Shown here: piece after piece, positions 50,887 to 59,305 of the stretch
Position numbering within the stretch: the first letter of the stretch is position 1
Layout of the letters: every line of letters starts with the position of its first letter
Assembly: GCF_900107205.1 (NCBI RefSeq)
Contig: NZ_FNPC01000001.1
Span: 465,213-529,212, forward strand
Direction of reading: 5' to 3'
DNA length: 64,000 bases
Source of the DNA: Halopenitus persicus
Lineage (GTDB): Archaea; Halobacteriota; Halobacteria; Halobacteriales; Haloferacaceae
Translations under genes and position numbers: made by a program
The notes under the pieces: model-generated
Told to the model about the DNA's origin: nothing
Database searches by the model: none
Seen by the model: the letters and a program-made list of their open reading frames with translations, nothing else

Positions 50887-52101
50887 ATGTCATCCGCCGA
50901 GGAGCTCGCGGCGCGCGTCCGCGAGGGCGAGATCCGCCTGCACGAACTCGAGGACCACGCCGACGCGGACGCGGCGGCCGCGGCACGACGGCTGCTCGTC
51001 GCCGAGGCGTCGGGAGCCGACCTGGAGACGACCGGCGCGTACGCCTTCGAGGCCGCCGCCGCGGAGCCGAACGTCGAGAACATGATCGGCGCGGTCCAGA
51101 TCCCCCTCGGCGTCGCGGGCCCCGTGACCGTCTCGGGCGGGGCGCTCTCGGGCGAGCGCTATCTCCCGCTCGCGACCACCGAGGGCGCGCTCGTCGCGTC
51201 GGTCAACCGCGGCTGTGGCGTGCTCGATGCGGCCGGGGGCGCGACCGCGCGCGTGACGAAGACCGGGATGACCCGCGCGCCGGCGTTCAAAACCGACGGG
51301 ATCGTCGAGTCGGAGGCGCTCGCGGCGTGGACGCGCGACAACGCGGACCGGCTCCGCGAGGCGGCCGAGTCGACGACCAGTCACGGGGAGGTGACCGACG
51401 TCACGCCCTACGTGGTCGGCAACAACGTCTACCTCCGGTTCCGCTACGACACGAAGGACGCGATGGGGATGAACATGGCCACCATCGCCACCGGCGAGGC
51501 CTGCGAGCTGATCGAGGCGGAGACGGACGCCTCGCTGGTCGCGCTCTCCGGGAACCTCTGTACCGACAAGAAGCCGGCCGCGATCAACGCGATCGAGGGA
51601 CGTGGACGCTCGGTGACCGCCGACGTGACGATCCCCGCGGCCGTGGTCGCGGACCGGCTCCACACCGCCCCCGAGGCGGTCGCCGAGATAAACACCCGGA
51701 AGAACCTGGTCGGGTCGGCGAAGGCCGGCTCCCTCGGGTTCAACGCGCACGTCGCGAACGTCGTCGCCGCGATGTTCCTCGCAACCGGCCAGGACGCGGC
51801 GCAGGTCGTCGAGGGATCCAACGCGATCACGACCGCCGAGGTGACCGACGACGGCGACCTCTACGTCTCCGTCTCGATCGCGAGCCTGGAGGTCGGCACC
51901 GTCGGCGGCGGCACGAAGCTCCCGACCCAGGCCGAGGGCCTCGAGATCCTCGGCGTCCGCGGCGGCGGCAACCCGGCGGGCAGCAACGCCGACGCGCTCG
52001 CGGAGGCGATCGCCGTCGGGGCGCTCGCCGGCGAGCTGTCGCTGCTGGCCGCGCTCGGGTCGCGACACCTCTCGTCGGCGCACGCCGATCTGGGACGGTA
52101 G
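50887..52101 (+). CDS. hmgA: hydroxymethylglutaryl-CoA reductase (NADPH)
   Basis: A 404-residue class I enzyme making mevalonate, the committed step for archaeal membrane lipids and the target of statins. Catalytic Glu in TTEGALVASVNRG, Lys in CTDKKPAAINAIEGRG, Asp in LATGQDAAQVVEGSN and His near the end in LGSRHLSSAHADLGR; NADPH motif DAMGMNMAT and ENMIGAVQIPLGVAGP are present. With mvaS at 29238 it gives the start of the pathway, though the two genes are far apart. Confidence 0.95.
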   Translation: MSSAEELAARVREGEIRLHELEDHADADAAAAARRLLVAEASGADLETTGAYAFEAAAAEPNVENMIGAVQIPLGVAGPVTVSGGALSGERYLPLATTEGALVASVNRGCGVLDAAGGATARVTKTGMTRAPAFKTDGIVESEALAAWTRDNADRLREAAESTTSHGEVTDVTPYVVGNNVYLRFRYDTKDAMGMNMATIATGEACELIEAETDASLVALSGNLCTDKKPAAINAIEGRGRSVTADVTIPAAVVADRLHTAPEAVAEINTRKNLVGSAKAGSLGFNAHVANVVAAMFLATGQDAAQVVEGSNAITTAEVTDDGDLYVSVSIASLEVGTVGGGTKLPTQAEGLEILGVRGGGNPAGSNADALAEAIAVGALAGELSLLAALGSRHLSSAHADLGR

Positions 52102-52129
52102 TGCACCGCCCGGACCACGCTAACAACTG

Positions 52130-52546
52130 CTAACAGCAGAAGATGAACGGGTAAACCAGCGCGACCCGGTCGCCGTCGTCGAGTTCCGTATCGAACCCCT
52201 CCTGGTTCTCGTTGAACCGGCCGTTCACGAGCACGCGGGCGTACGCGACCGTCTGCTCGCCAACGGGGTTCTTGCGCCACGTGCCCGGCAGCTCCTCGGG
52301 CGTGGGCGCCCAGCCGTGCGCGGTCGACTCGTCCTCGGACTCGGCGATGAGGAGGTCCTGCAGCTCGGGGTAGTCCGCGAAGAGGGCGTCGAGGAACTCC
52401 CGCAGCGTGTCGCCCTCGAACCGGTACTCGAACTCCGACCGGTCGAGCGCGGTCCGGACGTGGCCCGTACAGCGAACCGTCACCGTCGTCTCCGTCGAGC
52501 GCTCCGCCGGCGCGTCCTGCCCCGCGGCCTCGGTTGTCGTCTGCAT
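52130..52546 (-). CDS. MoaD/ThiS-like beta-grasp protein ending in Cys-Cys
   Basis: A 138-residue protein with a ubiquitin-like fold. After an unstructured N-terminus (20 residues), it has VTVRCTGHVRTAL, FEGDTLREFLDALFADYPEL, VAYARVLVNGRFNE and the last strand GDRVALVYPFIFCC. SAMP, MoaD and ThiS proteins end in Gly-Gly for adenylation; here the end is Phe-Cys-Cys with stop TAG directly after. So it may not be activated the usual way. Several related haloarchaeal proteins are annotated only as MoaD/ThiS family. The stop lies 28 bases past the end of hmgA (convergent). Confidence 0.8.
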   Translation of the reverse strand: MQTTTEAAGQDAPAERSTETTVTVRCTGHVRTALDRSEFEYRFEGDTLREFLDALFADYPELQDLLIAESEDESTAHGWAPTPEELPGTWRKNPVGEQTVAYARVLVNGRFNENQEGFDTELDDGDRVALVYPFIFCC

Positions 52547-52631
52547 ATCGGGATGTTGGTTCTCCACGCCCCTATTCACCTTCCCGAAGATGTTCGTCTC
52601 GAATCTCGAACGGTCGTCCCGGCCTCGATCC

Positions 52632-53393
52632 TCAATCGGTCGTCTCGGCCTCGAAGACCACGTGCACCTGCACGTCGACGCTCACGTCGCCGGTCTCGAT
52701 CGAGGTCGTCGCGCCGCCGTTCCCCGCGGCGTCCTCGGTGACCGCCATCGGCTCCGCGCGGTACGGCGAGACGTGGTCGTCCATCGTCGAGATCGTGTAG
52801 ACGTCGACGATCTCGAGCCCGGTGTTGTTCGCGAGCATCCGGGCGCGGCCGTCCGCGTTCTCGACGGCGTTCTCGAAGGCCGTCGTGCGCAGCTCCGCCT
52901 CGCGCTCCTCGCTCAGCCCGAACTGAACGCGCTGCACGCGGTCCGCGCCCGCGTCGACCGCGACGTCGATGACTTCGCCGACGGCGTCGACGTCGTGGAG
53001 CTCGATCTCGTACTGATGAACCCCGACGTACTCGGGCTCTGCACCCTCACGTTCCGCCTCCGGTCTCGGATGGCGTTCGCGGATGTCGTATCGCGTCGTT
53101 CGGATCCGGTCGTCGGGGATGCCCCAGTCCGCGAGCGCCGACCGGAGTTCGGACTCGTCGGCCGCGATCTCCTCGCGGACCGCCTGCGAGGAGTTCCCGC
53201 GCGCCTCGACGGCGACGGTGATCGTCGCCCGGTCGGGCTCGGCGGTCGCCTCGCCGTCGGCGGTCACTTCCACGGTTCGGTCGGGTGCCGCGTCGGTCGC
53301 CCCGGTGGCGGCGGGGTCCCCGGAAACGCCGGCACAGCCGGCCAGGAGGACCGCGGCGATGACCACCAGCGCGCCGATGAGTCGTCTGTCCAT
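52632..53393 (-). CDS. SIMPL-domain (DUF541) lipoprotein
   Basis: A 253-residue exported protein. MDRRLIGALVVIAAVLLAGCAG is a signal with lipobox LAGC. Then comes the SIMPL domain: VEVTADGEATAEPDRATITVAVEARG, IRTTRYDIRER, YEIELHDVDAVGEVIDVAVDAGAD and AFENAVENADGRARMLA. The family is broadly found and its role unclear. An inverted repeat with an adjacent TATA-like box lies upstream, so it is probably regulated. Confidence 0.85.
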   Translation of the reverse strand: MDRRLIGALVVIAAVLLAGCAGVSGDPAATGATDAAPDRTVEVTADGEATAEPDRATITVAVEARGNSSQAVREEIAADESELRSALADWGIPDDRIRTTRYDIRERHPRPEAEREGAEPEYVGVHQYEIELHDVDAVGEVIDVAVDAGADRVQRVQFGLSEEREAELRTTAFENAVENADGRARMLANNTGLEIVDVYTISTMDDHVSPYRAEPMAVTEDAAGNGGATTSIETGDVSVDVQVHVVFEAETTD

Positions 53394-53417
53394 ACGCGTC
53401 CCTGGGACGGGGACGGC

Positions 53418-53458
53418 CCTTAAGGCAGCGATGGCACAAAGAGCCGCTTGTGCCATCG
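53418..53458 (-). promoter_or_regulatory. SIMPL promoter with 11-bp inverted repeat
   Basis: cgatggcacaa (53429-53439) is perfectly inverted at 53448-53458 (ttgtgccatcg) with an 8-base spacer. On the minus strand the repeat lies just upstream of a TATA-like ccttaagg (about 53418-53425) that is 25-30 bases before the start at 53393. It could also be an RNA hairpin, but its location favours an operator. Confidence 0.5.
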
Positions 53459-53577
53459 TTGTTGGGCATCCGCTGCTCGCCTCGGCCACCGCCCGCGTCA
53501 GCTACCGCGTGCGTCGGCCGTGTCGGCCGCGTCGGAGTCGGGCCGGATCGAGCGAGCAGTTCGCCGTTACGGGCGGG

Positions 53578-54873
53578 TCACCCCGAGCGGTCGACGGTCA
53601 GGACGCGGACCTCGACCGCGACCGGCCCCTCGACGACCGGCTGGATCCGGGCGTCGAGCCGATCCGCGAGCCCGGAGACGGTCGCTCCCGGCTCGGCCCC
53701 GACCGTGATCACCACGCGTTCGGTCCGGAGGGGCGGTATCCGACCGGTTCGTTGCATCTCGAGCTCGATGAGGTCCAGCTGGGCCTCCGCGAGCTCGAGT
53801 TCGGCCTCGACGGCCTCGCGAACGTCCTGTTCGGTCGTCGACGCGACGTAGGTGTCGTAGGTGACGCCGCCGAGGAAGACCGACAGCACCGCGATCGCCG
53901 CGACCAGCAGCGCCGCACGCTTGAACAGCGCCGACTTGGCCTCCGCCTCGCGGAACCACGAGTCCGGGCGATAGCCCTCGTACCACAGGACGACCAGCGC
54001 GGCGAGGTTGATCGAGAGGACGTTGACGAGTACGAGCACGCCCGCCCCGAGCGCGAGTCGCGGGATGCCGAAGGCGATCCCGATCCCGACCGCCGCGGCG
54101 GGCGGGATCAACGCGACGGCGATCATCACGCCGACGAGCGCGGAGGAGACGCCGGTCATCAGCGAGAGGACGCCCGCGATCCCGGCCCCGAGCGCCACCG
54201 CGAGGACGAGCACGTTCGGGGCGAGCCGCTCGGAGACCTCCGCAAGCGTGAGCGGATCGAGGCCGGGCGGGACGAGGTTGAGCGCCCGGAGCCCCGCCGC
54301 GAAGACGGCCGCCGACCCGACCGCCAGGACCACGCCGAGCACCTGGAGCCGGACGCCGCGATCGAACAGCTCGTCGTCGTCGACCACGGTCCCGACGGCG
54401 GCCGACATCGCCGGGCCGATGAGCGGCGCGATCACCATCGATCCGACGACCGTCGCGGGCGAGTCGAGCAGCAGCCCGGCGGTGGCGATGACCGCCGAGA
54501 TGACCGTCATCAGGACGTACGTCCGGATCCCCGAGACGAGGTCCGTCGCCTTGGTCTGGAGCTCCTCCTTGGCGATCCGGTCCTGGCTGTGTTCGGACTC
54601 CTCGGCGTACCGCTCCTCGAGCTGCTCGAAGCGCCGGGAGATCACCGTCTCGGCGTCGACGATGACGGTGTAGGTCTCCTCGTCGATCCCGACCTCGCGC
54701 AGCCGGTCGAGGACCGGCTCGACCGCGGCCGTCGGCAGGGGGAACGAGACGACGCCCGTGTATTTGCGGCCGCTCGTCTCGTCGGTCACGACGTAGTCGA
54801 TCCCCTCGTCGTCGAGCGCCTCGAGGATCGCCGCGCGCTTGCCGGCCGGGATCATCACCTGGACGAGTCGCAC
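53578..54873 (-). CDS. DUF389 (TIGR00341) membrane protein
   Basis: A 431-residue protein. The first 110 residues are cytoplasmic (MRLVQVMIPAGKRAAILEAL, then DYVVTDETSG), like ACT-type sensing modules. About seven spans follow: VLMTVISAVIATAGLLLDSPATVVGSMVIAPLIGPAM, LGVVLAVGSAAVFAAGL, GAGIAGVLSLMTG and others, ending in a charged soluble domain (about 340-431) with VVITVGAEPGATVSGLADRL. The function is unknown. A TATA-like gtttttaac on the minus strand (about 54895-54903) fits a leaderless start at 54873. Confidence 0.85.
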   Translation of the reverse strand: MRLVQVMIPAGKRAAILEALDDEGIDYVVTDETSGRKYTGVVSFPLPTAAVEPVLDRLREVGIDEETYTVIVDAETVISRRFEQLEERYAEESEHSQDRIAKEELQTKATDLVSGIRTYVLMTVISAVIATAGLLLDSPATVVGSMVIAPLIGPAMSAAVGTVVDDDELFDRGVRLQVLGVVLAVGSAAVFAAGLRALNLVPPGLDPLTLAEVSERLAPNVLVLAVALGAGIAGVLSLMTGVSSALVGVMIAVALIPPAAAVGIGIAFGIPRLALGAGVLVLVNVLSINLAALVVLWYEGYRPDSWFREAEAKSALFKRAALLVAAIAVLSVFLGGVTYDTYVASTTEQDVREAVEAELELAEAQLDLIELEMQRTGRIPPLRTERVVITVGAEPGATVSGLADRLDARIQPVVEGPVAVEVRVLTVDRSG

Positions 54874-54930
54874 AGTTCCCGGTGGCGTCGTGATGAGTTA
54901 AAAACCCGGGGTCGTCGAACCGGCGCGACG

Positions 54931-55305
54931 TCACCGCGTATACGTCCGCAGAGTGGCGAAGACCACGTCCTCGTCCGTCCCGTCGTCGACGGCCTCGAAG
55001 ACGTCGACGAACGCGAACAGCTCCGCGCCCGCGTCGTCGAGCAGCCGTCCCCGAACCGCCACGTCCTCGCCGTTGGCGTACACGCCGTCGATCGTATGGC
55101 GCGTGTCGGTCCGGGGTCGCTCCTCGCGCATAAACCGGACGAAGCGGTCGCGCCCCTCCAGGGTTCGATCCGGACGGTCGTGAACGAACGACGGCGCGAG
55201 CAGCTCCCGAAGCGTCGCGTAGTCGCCGGCGTCGATCGCCTCGTAGTACCGCCGGGCTCGGTTCCGCGGCTCGGTCCCGTCCGGTCGCGCGTCGTGCCCG
55301 CCCAT
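54931..55305 (-). CDS. NTF2-like (SnoaL/DUF4440-type) protein
   Basis: A 124-residue protein with the NTF2 fold: RARRYYEAIDAGDYATLRELLAPSFVHDRPDRTLEGRDRFVRFMREERP at the N-terminus, then beta strands DTRHTIDGVYANGEDVAVRGRLL and LFAFVDVFEAVDDG. No catalytic residues can be assigned. The ATG at 55305 follows the family length; an ATG nine codons upstream is possible. The gene is divergent from radB. Confidence 0.75.
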   Translation of the reverse strand: MGGHDARPDGTEPRNRARRYYEAIDAGDYATLRELLAPSFVHDRPDRTLEGRDRFVRFMREERPRTDTRHTIDGVYANGEDVAVRGRLLDDAGAELFAFVDVFEAVDDGTDEDVVFATLRTYTR

Positions 55306-55462
55306 AGGTGACCGGTGTGGCCCCCGGCTCAAAACGTCACGGGTGCCGATCCGTCGGAACCGTCACAAGTGCAAGCCCGAACGGAGGACCTCGGGTCGCG
55401 GACGACGACCAGTCCGTGGCCGATCCGCGCCGCTTTTCTCGGGGGCGGGTGTATCACCGCGG

Positions 55463-56173
55463 GTGAGCGACCCCGTTTCACTCGGCTGTGACCCGATCGA
55501 CGACCTGCTCGGCGGCGGGTTCGAGCGCGGCGTCGTCACGCAGATCTACGGCCCGCCGGCGGCGGGCAAGACGAACCTGGCGCTGTCGGCGGCCGTCGAG
55601 GTCGCCGCCGAGGGCGGAAGCGTGCTGTACATCGACACGGAGGGCCTCTCCATCGATCGGTTCCGCCAGATCGCCGCGGCGGAAACCGACGGCGACGTCG
55701 AGTCGGTCGCCTCCCGGCTGATCATCACGGAGGCGTACGACTTCGCCGACCAGCAGGAGGCGGTCCGGGACGCCGCCGAGTTCGCCACGGAGGTCGACCT
55801 GATCGTCCTCGACTCCGCGACCGGCTTCTACCGGCTCGAACGAACCGGGGACGCCGAGCGCGGCGAGTCGCTCCGGCAGGTCGCCGACCAGGTCACCCAC
55901 CTCCTCTCGCTGGCGCGACGCCACGACCTGGCGGTCGTGATCACCAACCAGGTGTTCACCGACCCCGAAAGCGACCGCGCCCGGCCGCTGGGCGGACACA
56001 CCCTGGAACACTGGACCGGCGTGGTGCTCCGCGTCGACCGCTTCCGCGGCGGGAACCGTCGGGCGACCCTCGAGAAACACCGGTCGAAGGAAACCGGGGA
56101 CCAGGCGACGTTCCGGATCACCGGATCGGGGATCGAGCCCGCGGGCCCGTCGGGCGGGCCCGACCCCTTTTGA
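55463..56173 (+). CDS. radB: DNA repair and recombination protein RadB
   Basis: A 236-residue RecA-family paralogue lacking the N-terminal HhH domain of RadA. Walker A GPPAAGKTNLALSAAVE, the strand VLYIDTEGLSIDRF, Walker B VDLIVLDSATGFYR, and VVITNQVFTDPESDRARPLGGHTLEHW as L2/DNA region are seen. RadB assists RadA in loading or modulates recombination. It starts at a GTG (VSDPVSLGCDP). Confidence 0.9.
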   Translation: MSDPVSLGCDPIDDLLGGGFERGVVTQIYGPPAAGKTNLALSAAVEVAAEGGSVLYIDTEGLSIDRFRQIAAAETDGDVESVASRLIITEAYDFADQQEAVRDAAEFATEVDLIVLDSATGFYRLERTGDAERGESLRQVADQVTHLLSLARRHDLAVVITNQVFTDPESDRARPLGGHTLEHWTGVVLRVDRFRGGNRRATLEKHRSKETGDQATFRITGSGIEPAGPSGGPDPF

Positions 56174-56242
56174 ATCGAGGGGGATCGACGCCGTCCACGT
56201 CGCGGACGGACCGGCCAAAAAAGCGAGCGTCGTCGGCGACGT

Positions 56243-57382
56243 CTAGAGCTCGCCGAGCTTCCGGAGCAGCTGGCCGCGGTACTCCTCGTCGGCGTTGACG
56301 CCCTTGAGTTCGAGGACGTTCCGCTCGAGCTTGTCGAGCGCGACGTGGAAGCCGTGTTCGGCGCCGTAGCCCTCGCCGGTGCCGATGACCTGTCCCTTGC
56401 TCGTGCGCAGCCGGATCTGACACTGGATGAGCGGGGTGCCGCGGAGCTTCTCCTTGTGTTCCTGCAGCCGGACGTGGGCGTGGAGCACCTGCATCTTCTC
56501 GTATTTGTTCGTCACGTCCTGGATCGACTCGATGACGTGGTCGCGGGAGATCGTGTCGAGGAGCTCGATGTTGGTGATCTGGACGTCCATCGACTCCTCC
56601 TCGGTGAAGGTGAGCGACCGGAGGATGTCGGTCTTGGTGATGATCCCGGTGACCGACCCCTCGTCGTCCGGCGTGACGACGAGCCCCGCCACGTTGTTGT
56701 CGAACATCCGCTCCAGGGCGGCCTTGGTGGTCTCGTCGGGGCGCGCGGTGAGCGCCGGGCTCGACATCAGGTCGTAGACCGGCAGATCAAGCATTCGGTC
56801 GATGTCGCCCGCGCGGTCGCCGCTGCCCTGTCGGTCCTGGTCGCGGACGACGAAGTCGACGATGTCGTTGGTGGTGACGACCCCGGTGAGGCTCCCGGCC
56901 TCGTTGAGCACCGGGAGCCGCGAGATGCCGTGTTTCCGGAGCCGGTTGATCGCCTGCCCGACGTGTTCCTTCTCGCCGATGGTGACCACGTCGGCCGTGT
57001 ACACCTGGTCGACGGTGTTGGCGTCGAGGCTGTCGATGACGGCCTCGAGGATCCCGTCCTCGGTGATGATCCCGTACAGCTTCTCCCCGTCGTACACCGG
57101 CGCGATCTTGACGTTCCCCTCGATGAGCAGCCGGGCGGCCTCCCGGATGTCCTCACGGCGGGCGATCTCGGGCGCCGGTTTCATCACCGCCGAGACCTTG
57201 GTGTCGTCGCCCATCCGCGAGCGGATCAGCTGTTTCTCCCCGACGACCCCCGCGTAATCGCCGTCCTCGGTGACGATGATGCCCTTCGGGTTCTCCCGGT
57301 CGAAGAGGGAGCGGACCTTGGCGAGACGCTCGTCGACGTCGACCTCGACGTATTCCGGCACCGCGATATCAGCAATGTTCAT
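56243..57382 (-). CDS. four-CBS protein with ribosome-associated-type C-terminal domain
   Basis: A 379-residue protein with four CBS motifs (about 1-65, 70-125, 130-200 and 210-270): KVSAVMKPAPEIARREDIREA, VYTADVVTIGEKEHVGQAI, VYDLMSSPALTARPDETTKAA. The last 100 residues (VQITNIELLDTISRDHVIESI to VHAHVRLQEHKEKLRG) resemble the HPF/YfiA ribosome-hibernation factor fold, as in some archaeal CBS proteins. So the protein could sense nucleotides and act on ribosomes; this is inference. It is convergent with radB. Confidence 0.8.
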   Translation of the reverse strand: MNIADIAVPEYVEVDVDERLAKVRSLFDRENPKGIIVTEDGDYAGVVGEKQLIRSRMGDDTKVSAVMKPAPEIARREDIREAARLLIEGNVKIAPVYDGEKLYGIITEDGILEAVIDSLDANTVDQVYTADVVTIGEKEHVGQAINRLRKHGISRLPVLNEAGSLTGVVTTNDIVDFVVRDQDRQGSGDRAGDIDRMLDLPVYDLMSSPALTARPDETTKAALERMFDNNVAGLVVTPDDEGSVTGIITKTDILRSLTFTEEESMDVQITNIELLDTISRDHVIESIQDVTNKYEKMQVLHAHVRLQEHKEKLRGTPLIQCQIRLRTSKGQVIGTGEGYGAEHGFHVALDKLERNVLELKGVNADEEYRGQLLRKLGEL

Positions 57383-57428
57383 GGTCCAATCGGAACCTAG
57401 AGCCGGACGGGTATTGAAAGTACGGGAG

Positions 57429-58094
57429 TCACTCCTCGTCGAGGGGCTCATCGTCGACGAGGACCTCCTCGATCAGTCGCGCCGATCCGCGACGGAGGCG
57501 ACCGCTGACGGCCGTCCGCGAGATCCCGAGCAGCTCCGAGAGACCCTCGAGGGTGATCTCGCGGGGATCGTCGTAGTAGCCGTTGCGGTAGGCGTTGACC
57601 AGCGCCTCGATCTGTGGCTCGGTCAGCCCGAACGCCGACTCCTCGGCCGGGTCCTCGGTCTGCCGGAGCTCGAGGACGGTGAACCGGATCCCGTTTCGGT
57701 CGGCGAAGGCGCTCAGCTCCTCCATCGTCTCGTGGTCCTGCAGTTCCAGGCGCAGCTTCCAGCCGTCGCGGTGGCTCCGTGACTCGAGGACGAGCCCGCC
57801 GGCGGCCGAGACCGGCGGCGTGATCAGCGTCGCGGCGTCGGTGTACTCGATCCGGTAGGTGCGGCGCGGGTCGGACTCGGTGACCGACGTGAAGGACGCG
57901 ACGGTGTGGTCCGCCGCCAGCGCCTCCTCGAACGCCGTGAAGTCGGGAGCTTCGACCCAGAAGACGTGACCGTCGTGAACCGGGTCGGTTCCCGTGTCGG
58001 AGACGACGCCGATCTCCGCGTCCGGGAGCGCCCGGATCGTGGGCGAGAGCGCGAGGTCGGGATGGGCGACGTAGACGCTGGTCGAGACGATCAT
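57429..58094 (-). CDS. bacterio-opsin-activator-type HTH regulator
   Basis: A 221-residue protein with a BAT-like N-terminal domain (VYVAHPDLALSPTIRALPD) and a C-terminal HTH_10 domain (about 150-221): FGLTEPQIEALVNAYRNGYYDDPREITLEGLSELLGISRTAVSGRLRRGSARLIEE. The family regulates stress and metabolic genes in haloarchaea. A second such gene lies just upstream, also on the minus strand. The target is unknown. Confidence 0.85.
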   Translation of the reverse strand: MIVSTSVYVAHPDLALSPTIRALPDAEIGVVSDTGTDPVHDGHVFWVEAPDFTAFEEALAADHTVASFTSVTESDPRRTYRIEYTDAATLITPPVSAAGGLVLESRSHRDGWKLRLELQDHETMEELSAFADRNGIRFTVLELRQTEDPAEESAFGLTEPQIEALVNAYRNGYYDDPREITLEGLSELLGISRTAVSGRLRRGSARLIEEVLVDDEPLDEE

Positions 58095-58437
58095 CGTGTG
58101 TGTCGGCGTGGCTGTGCGCTCCCCGTCGACCGCCCGCGCGGAACTGCCGCGCGGCGGTCGCGCAGCAGTCGGGCAGGAGTCGGGGGGAGGTGCCGTTCCG
58201 TTGCCGGACGTCGGTCAACGGATGATCGCCGCTCGGTCGACGGGGGTCGGTTACGCCTTCCCCGGCCACCCACCACAGTGGTATCAGTGATCACGGATCG
58301 TCGGATGCGTCACCTTCGTCGATCCGGCATAAAACGTTTGCCCGAAACGACCCGAAAACGCGTCGAAACCGAATCGAGAACGAGTCGAGAACGAATCGAG
58401 GACGAGTCGAGAACGAATCGAGGACGAGCCCGCTGCA
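58095..58437. other. 343-base gap with 22-bp repeats
   Basis: No gene is seen. A 22-bp unit beginning cgagtcgagaacgaatcgag occurs twice (58381-58402 and 58403-58424), preceded by a half copy. A cataaaacg sequence at 58328-58336 could be a TATA box. ccgcgcgg occurs twice around 58136-58157. Confidence 0.5.
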
Positions 58438-59133
58438 TCACTGGCGTGGTCGATCCGGCCGATCCACGAGGAGGGTCCGTTCGATCAGGGCACGGATCCC
58501 GCGTTTGAGACGGCCGCCGACCGCCGAGGCGGAGTAGCCGAGCTCGGCGGCGACGTCCGCCAGGGAGGCCTCACGGGGGTCCGCGAAGTAGCCGAGTTCG
58601 TAGGCGACGACGAGCGCCTCGCGCTGTTTCTCCGTGAGCGCGTCGCGGACCGGATATTCCGTGTCGGCGCCCGGCAGCTGCCGGACGTCGACGACCTCGA
58701 AGGAAAAGCCCGCCTCGCGGGCGTGCTGCCAGACGTCGTGGAGGGCCTCCCGGTCGGGGAGCAGCCACTGCTCGTGCCAGCCCCGTGGCGTCGGTTCGGG
58801 TCCCGGCGCGGCGCTCCGGGCGTCGATCACGAACCCGCCGTGGCGCGTGACCTGGGGTGCGAGCAGGACCGCGGTCTCCGCGAAGGTGACCCCCCAGAGG
58901 TTCCGCCGGTCGAACTCGGGCATCGGGTGGACCGTCTCGACCGTCCGGTCCCGCTCGAGGGTCTCGGCGACCACGTCGGGAGGCGTCGTACCGAACTTGA
59001 GCACGTAGACCTCGCGTTCGGGGTCCGTGCTCGTCTCGGGCAGGACGCGCACGTCCAGTTCCGGGGCCGACGCGAAGGTGTCCGCGAGCGCGCCGTCCTC
59101 GTGGGCGAACCGTACCTCGGCGAAGGTGGTCAT
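58438..59133 (-). CDS. bacterio-opsin-activator-type HTH regulator, paralogue
   Basis: A 231-residue protein with the same plan as the gene at 57429: a BAT-like sensory domain (MTTFAEVRFAHEDGALADTF) and the HTH at about 160-231 (LTEKQREALVVAYELGYFADPREASLADVAAELGYSASAVGGRLKRG). The ligand-binding half differs from the neighbour, so they should sense different cues. The ATG at 59133 is used, since the frame upstream is not conserved in form. Confidence 0.85.
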   Translation of the reverse strand: MTTFAEVRFAHEDGALADTFASAPELDVRVLPETSTDPEREVYVLKFGTTPPDVVAETLERDRTVETVHPMPEFDRRNLWGVTFAETAVLLAPQVTRHGGFVIDARSAAPGPEPTPRGWHEQWLLPDREALHDVWQHAREAGFSFEVVDVRQLPGADTEYPVRDALTEKQREALVVAYELGYFADPREASLADVAAELGYSASAVGGRLKRGIRALIERTLLVDRPDRPRQ

Positions 59134-59200
59134 CGACGGGGTGTCCGATCGGAGGGATGCGCTCGCACGGGAAAGTTCCACCGGCGGTATCGGTCGAGTG

Positions 59201-59257
59201 GTCAGGTCGAGCGTACGTCGTCAGGTCGAGCGTACGCCGTCAGGTCGAGCGTACGTC
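59201..59257. repeat. 19-bp tandem repeat, three copies
   Basis: gtcaggtcgagcgtacgtc occurs at 59201-59219, 59220-59238 (one change) and 59239-59257, upstream of the HTH gene at 58438. Confidence 0.95.
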
Positions 59258-59305
59258 GACCGGCCGAGTCACGCCGCCGAAGCGGATCGACGGTTCGCCG
59301 GCGAG

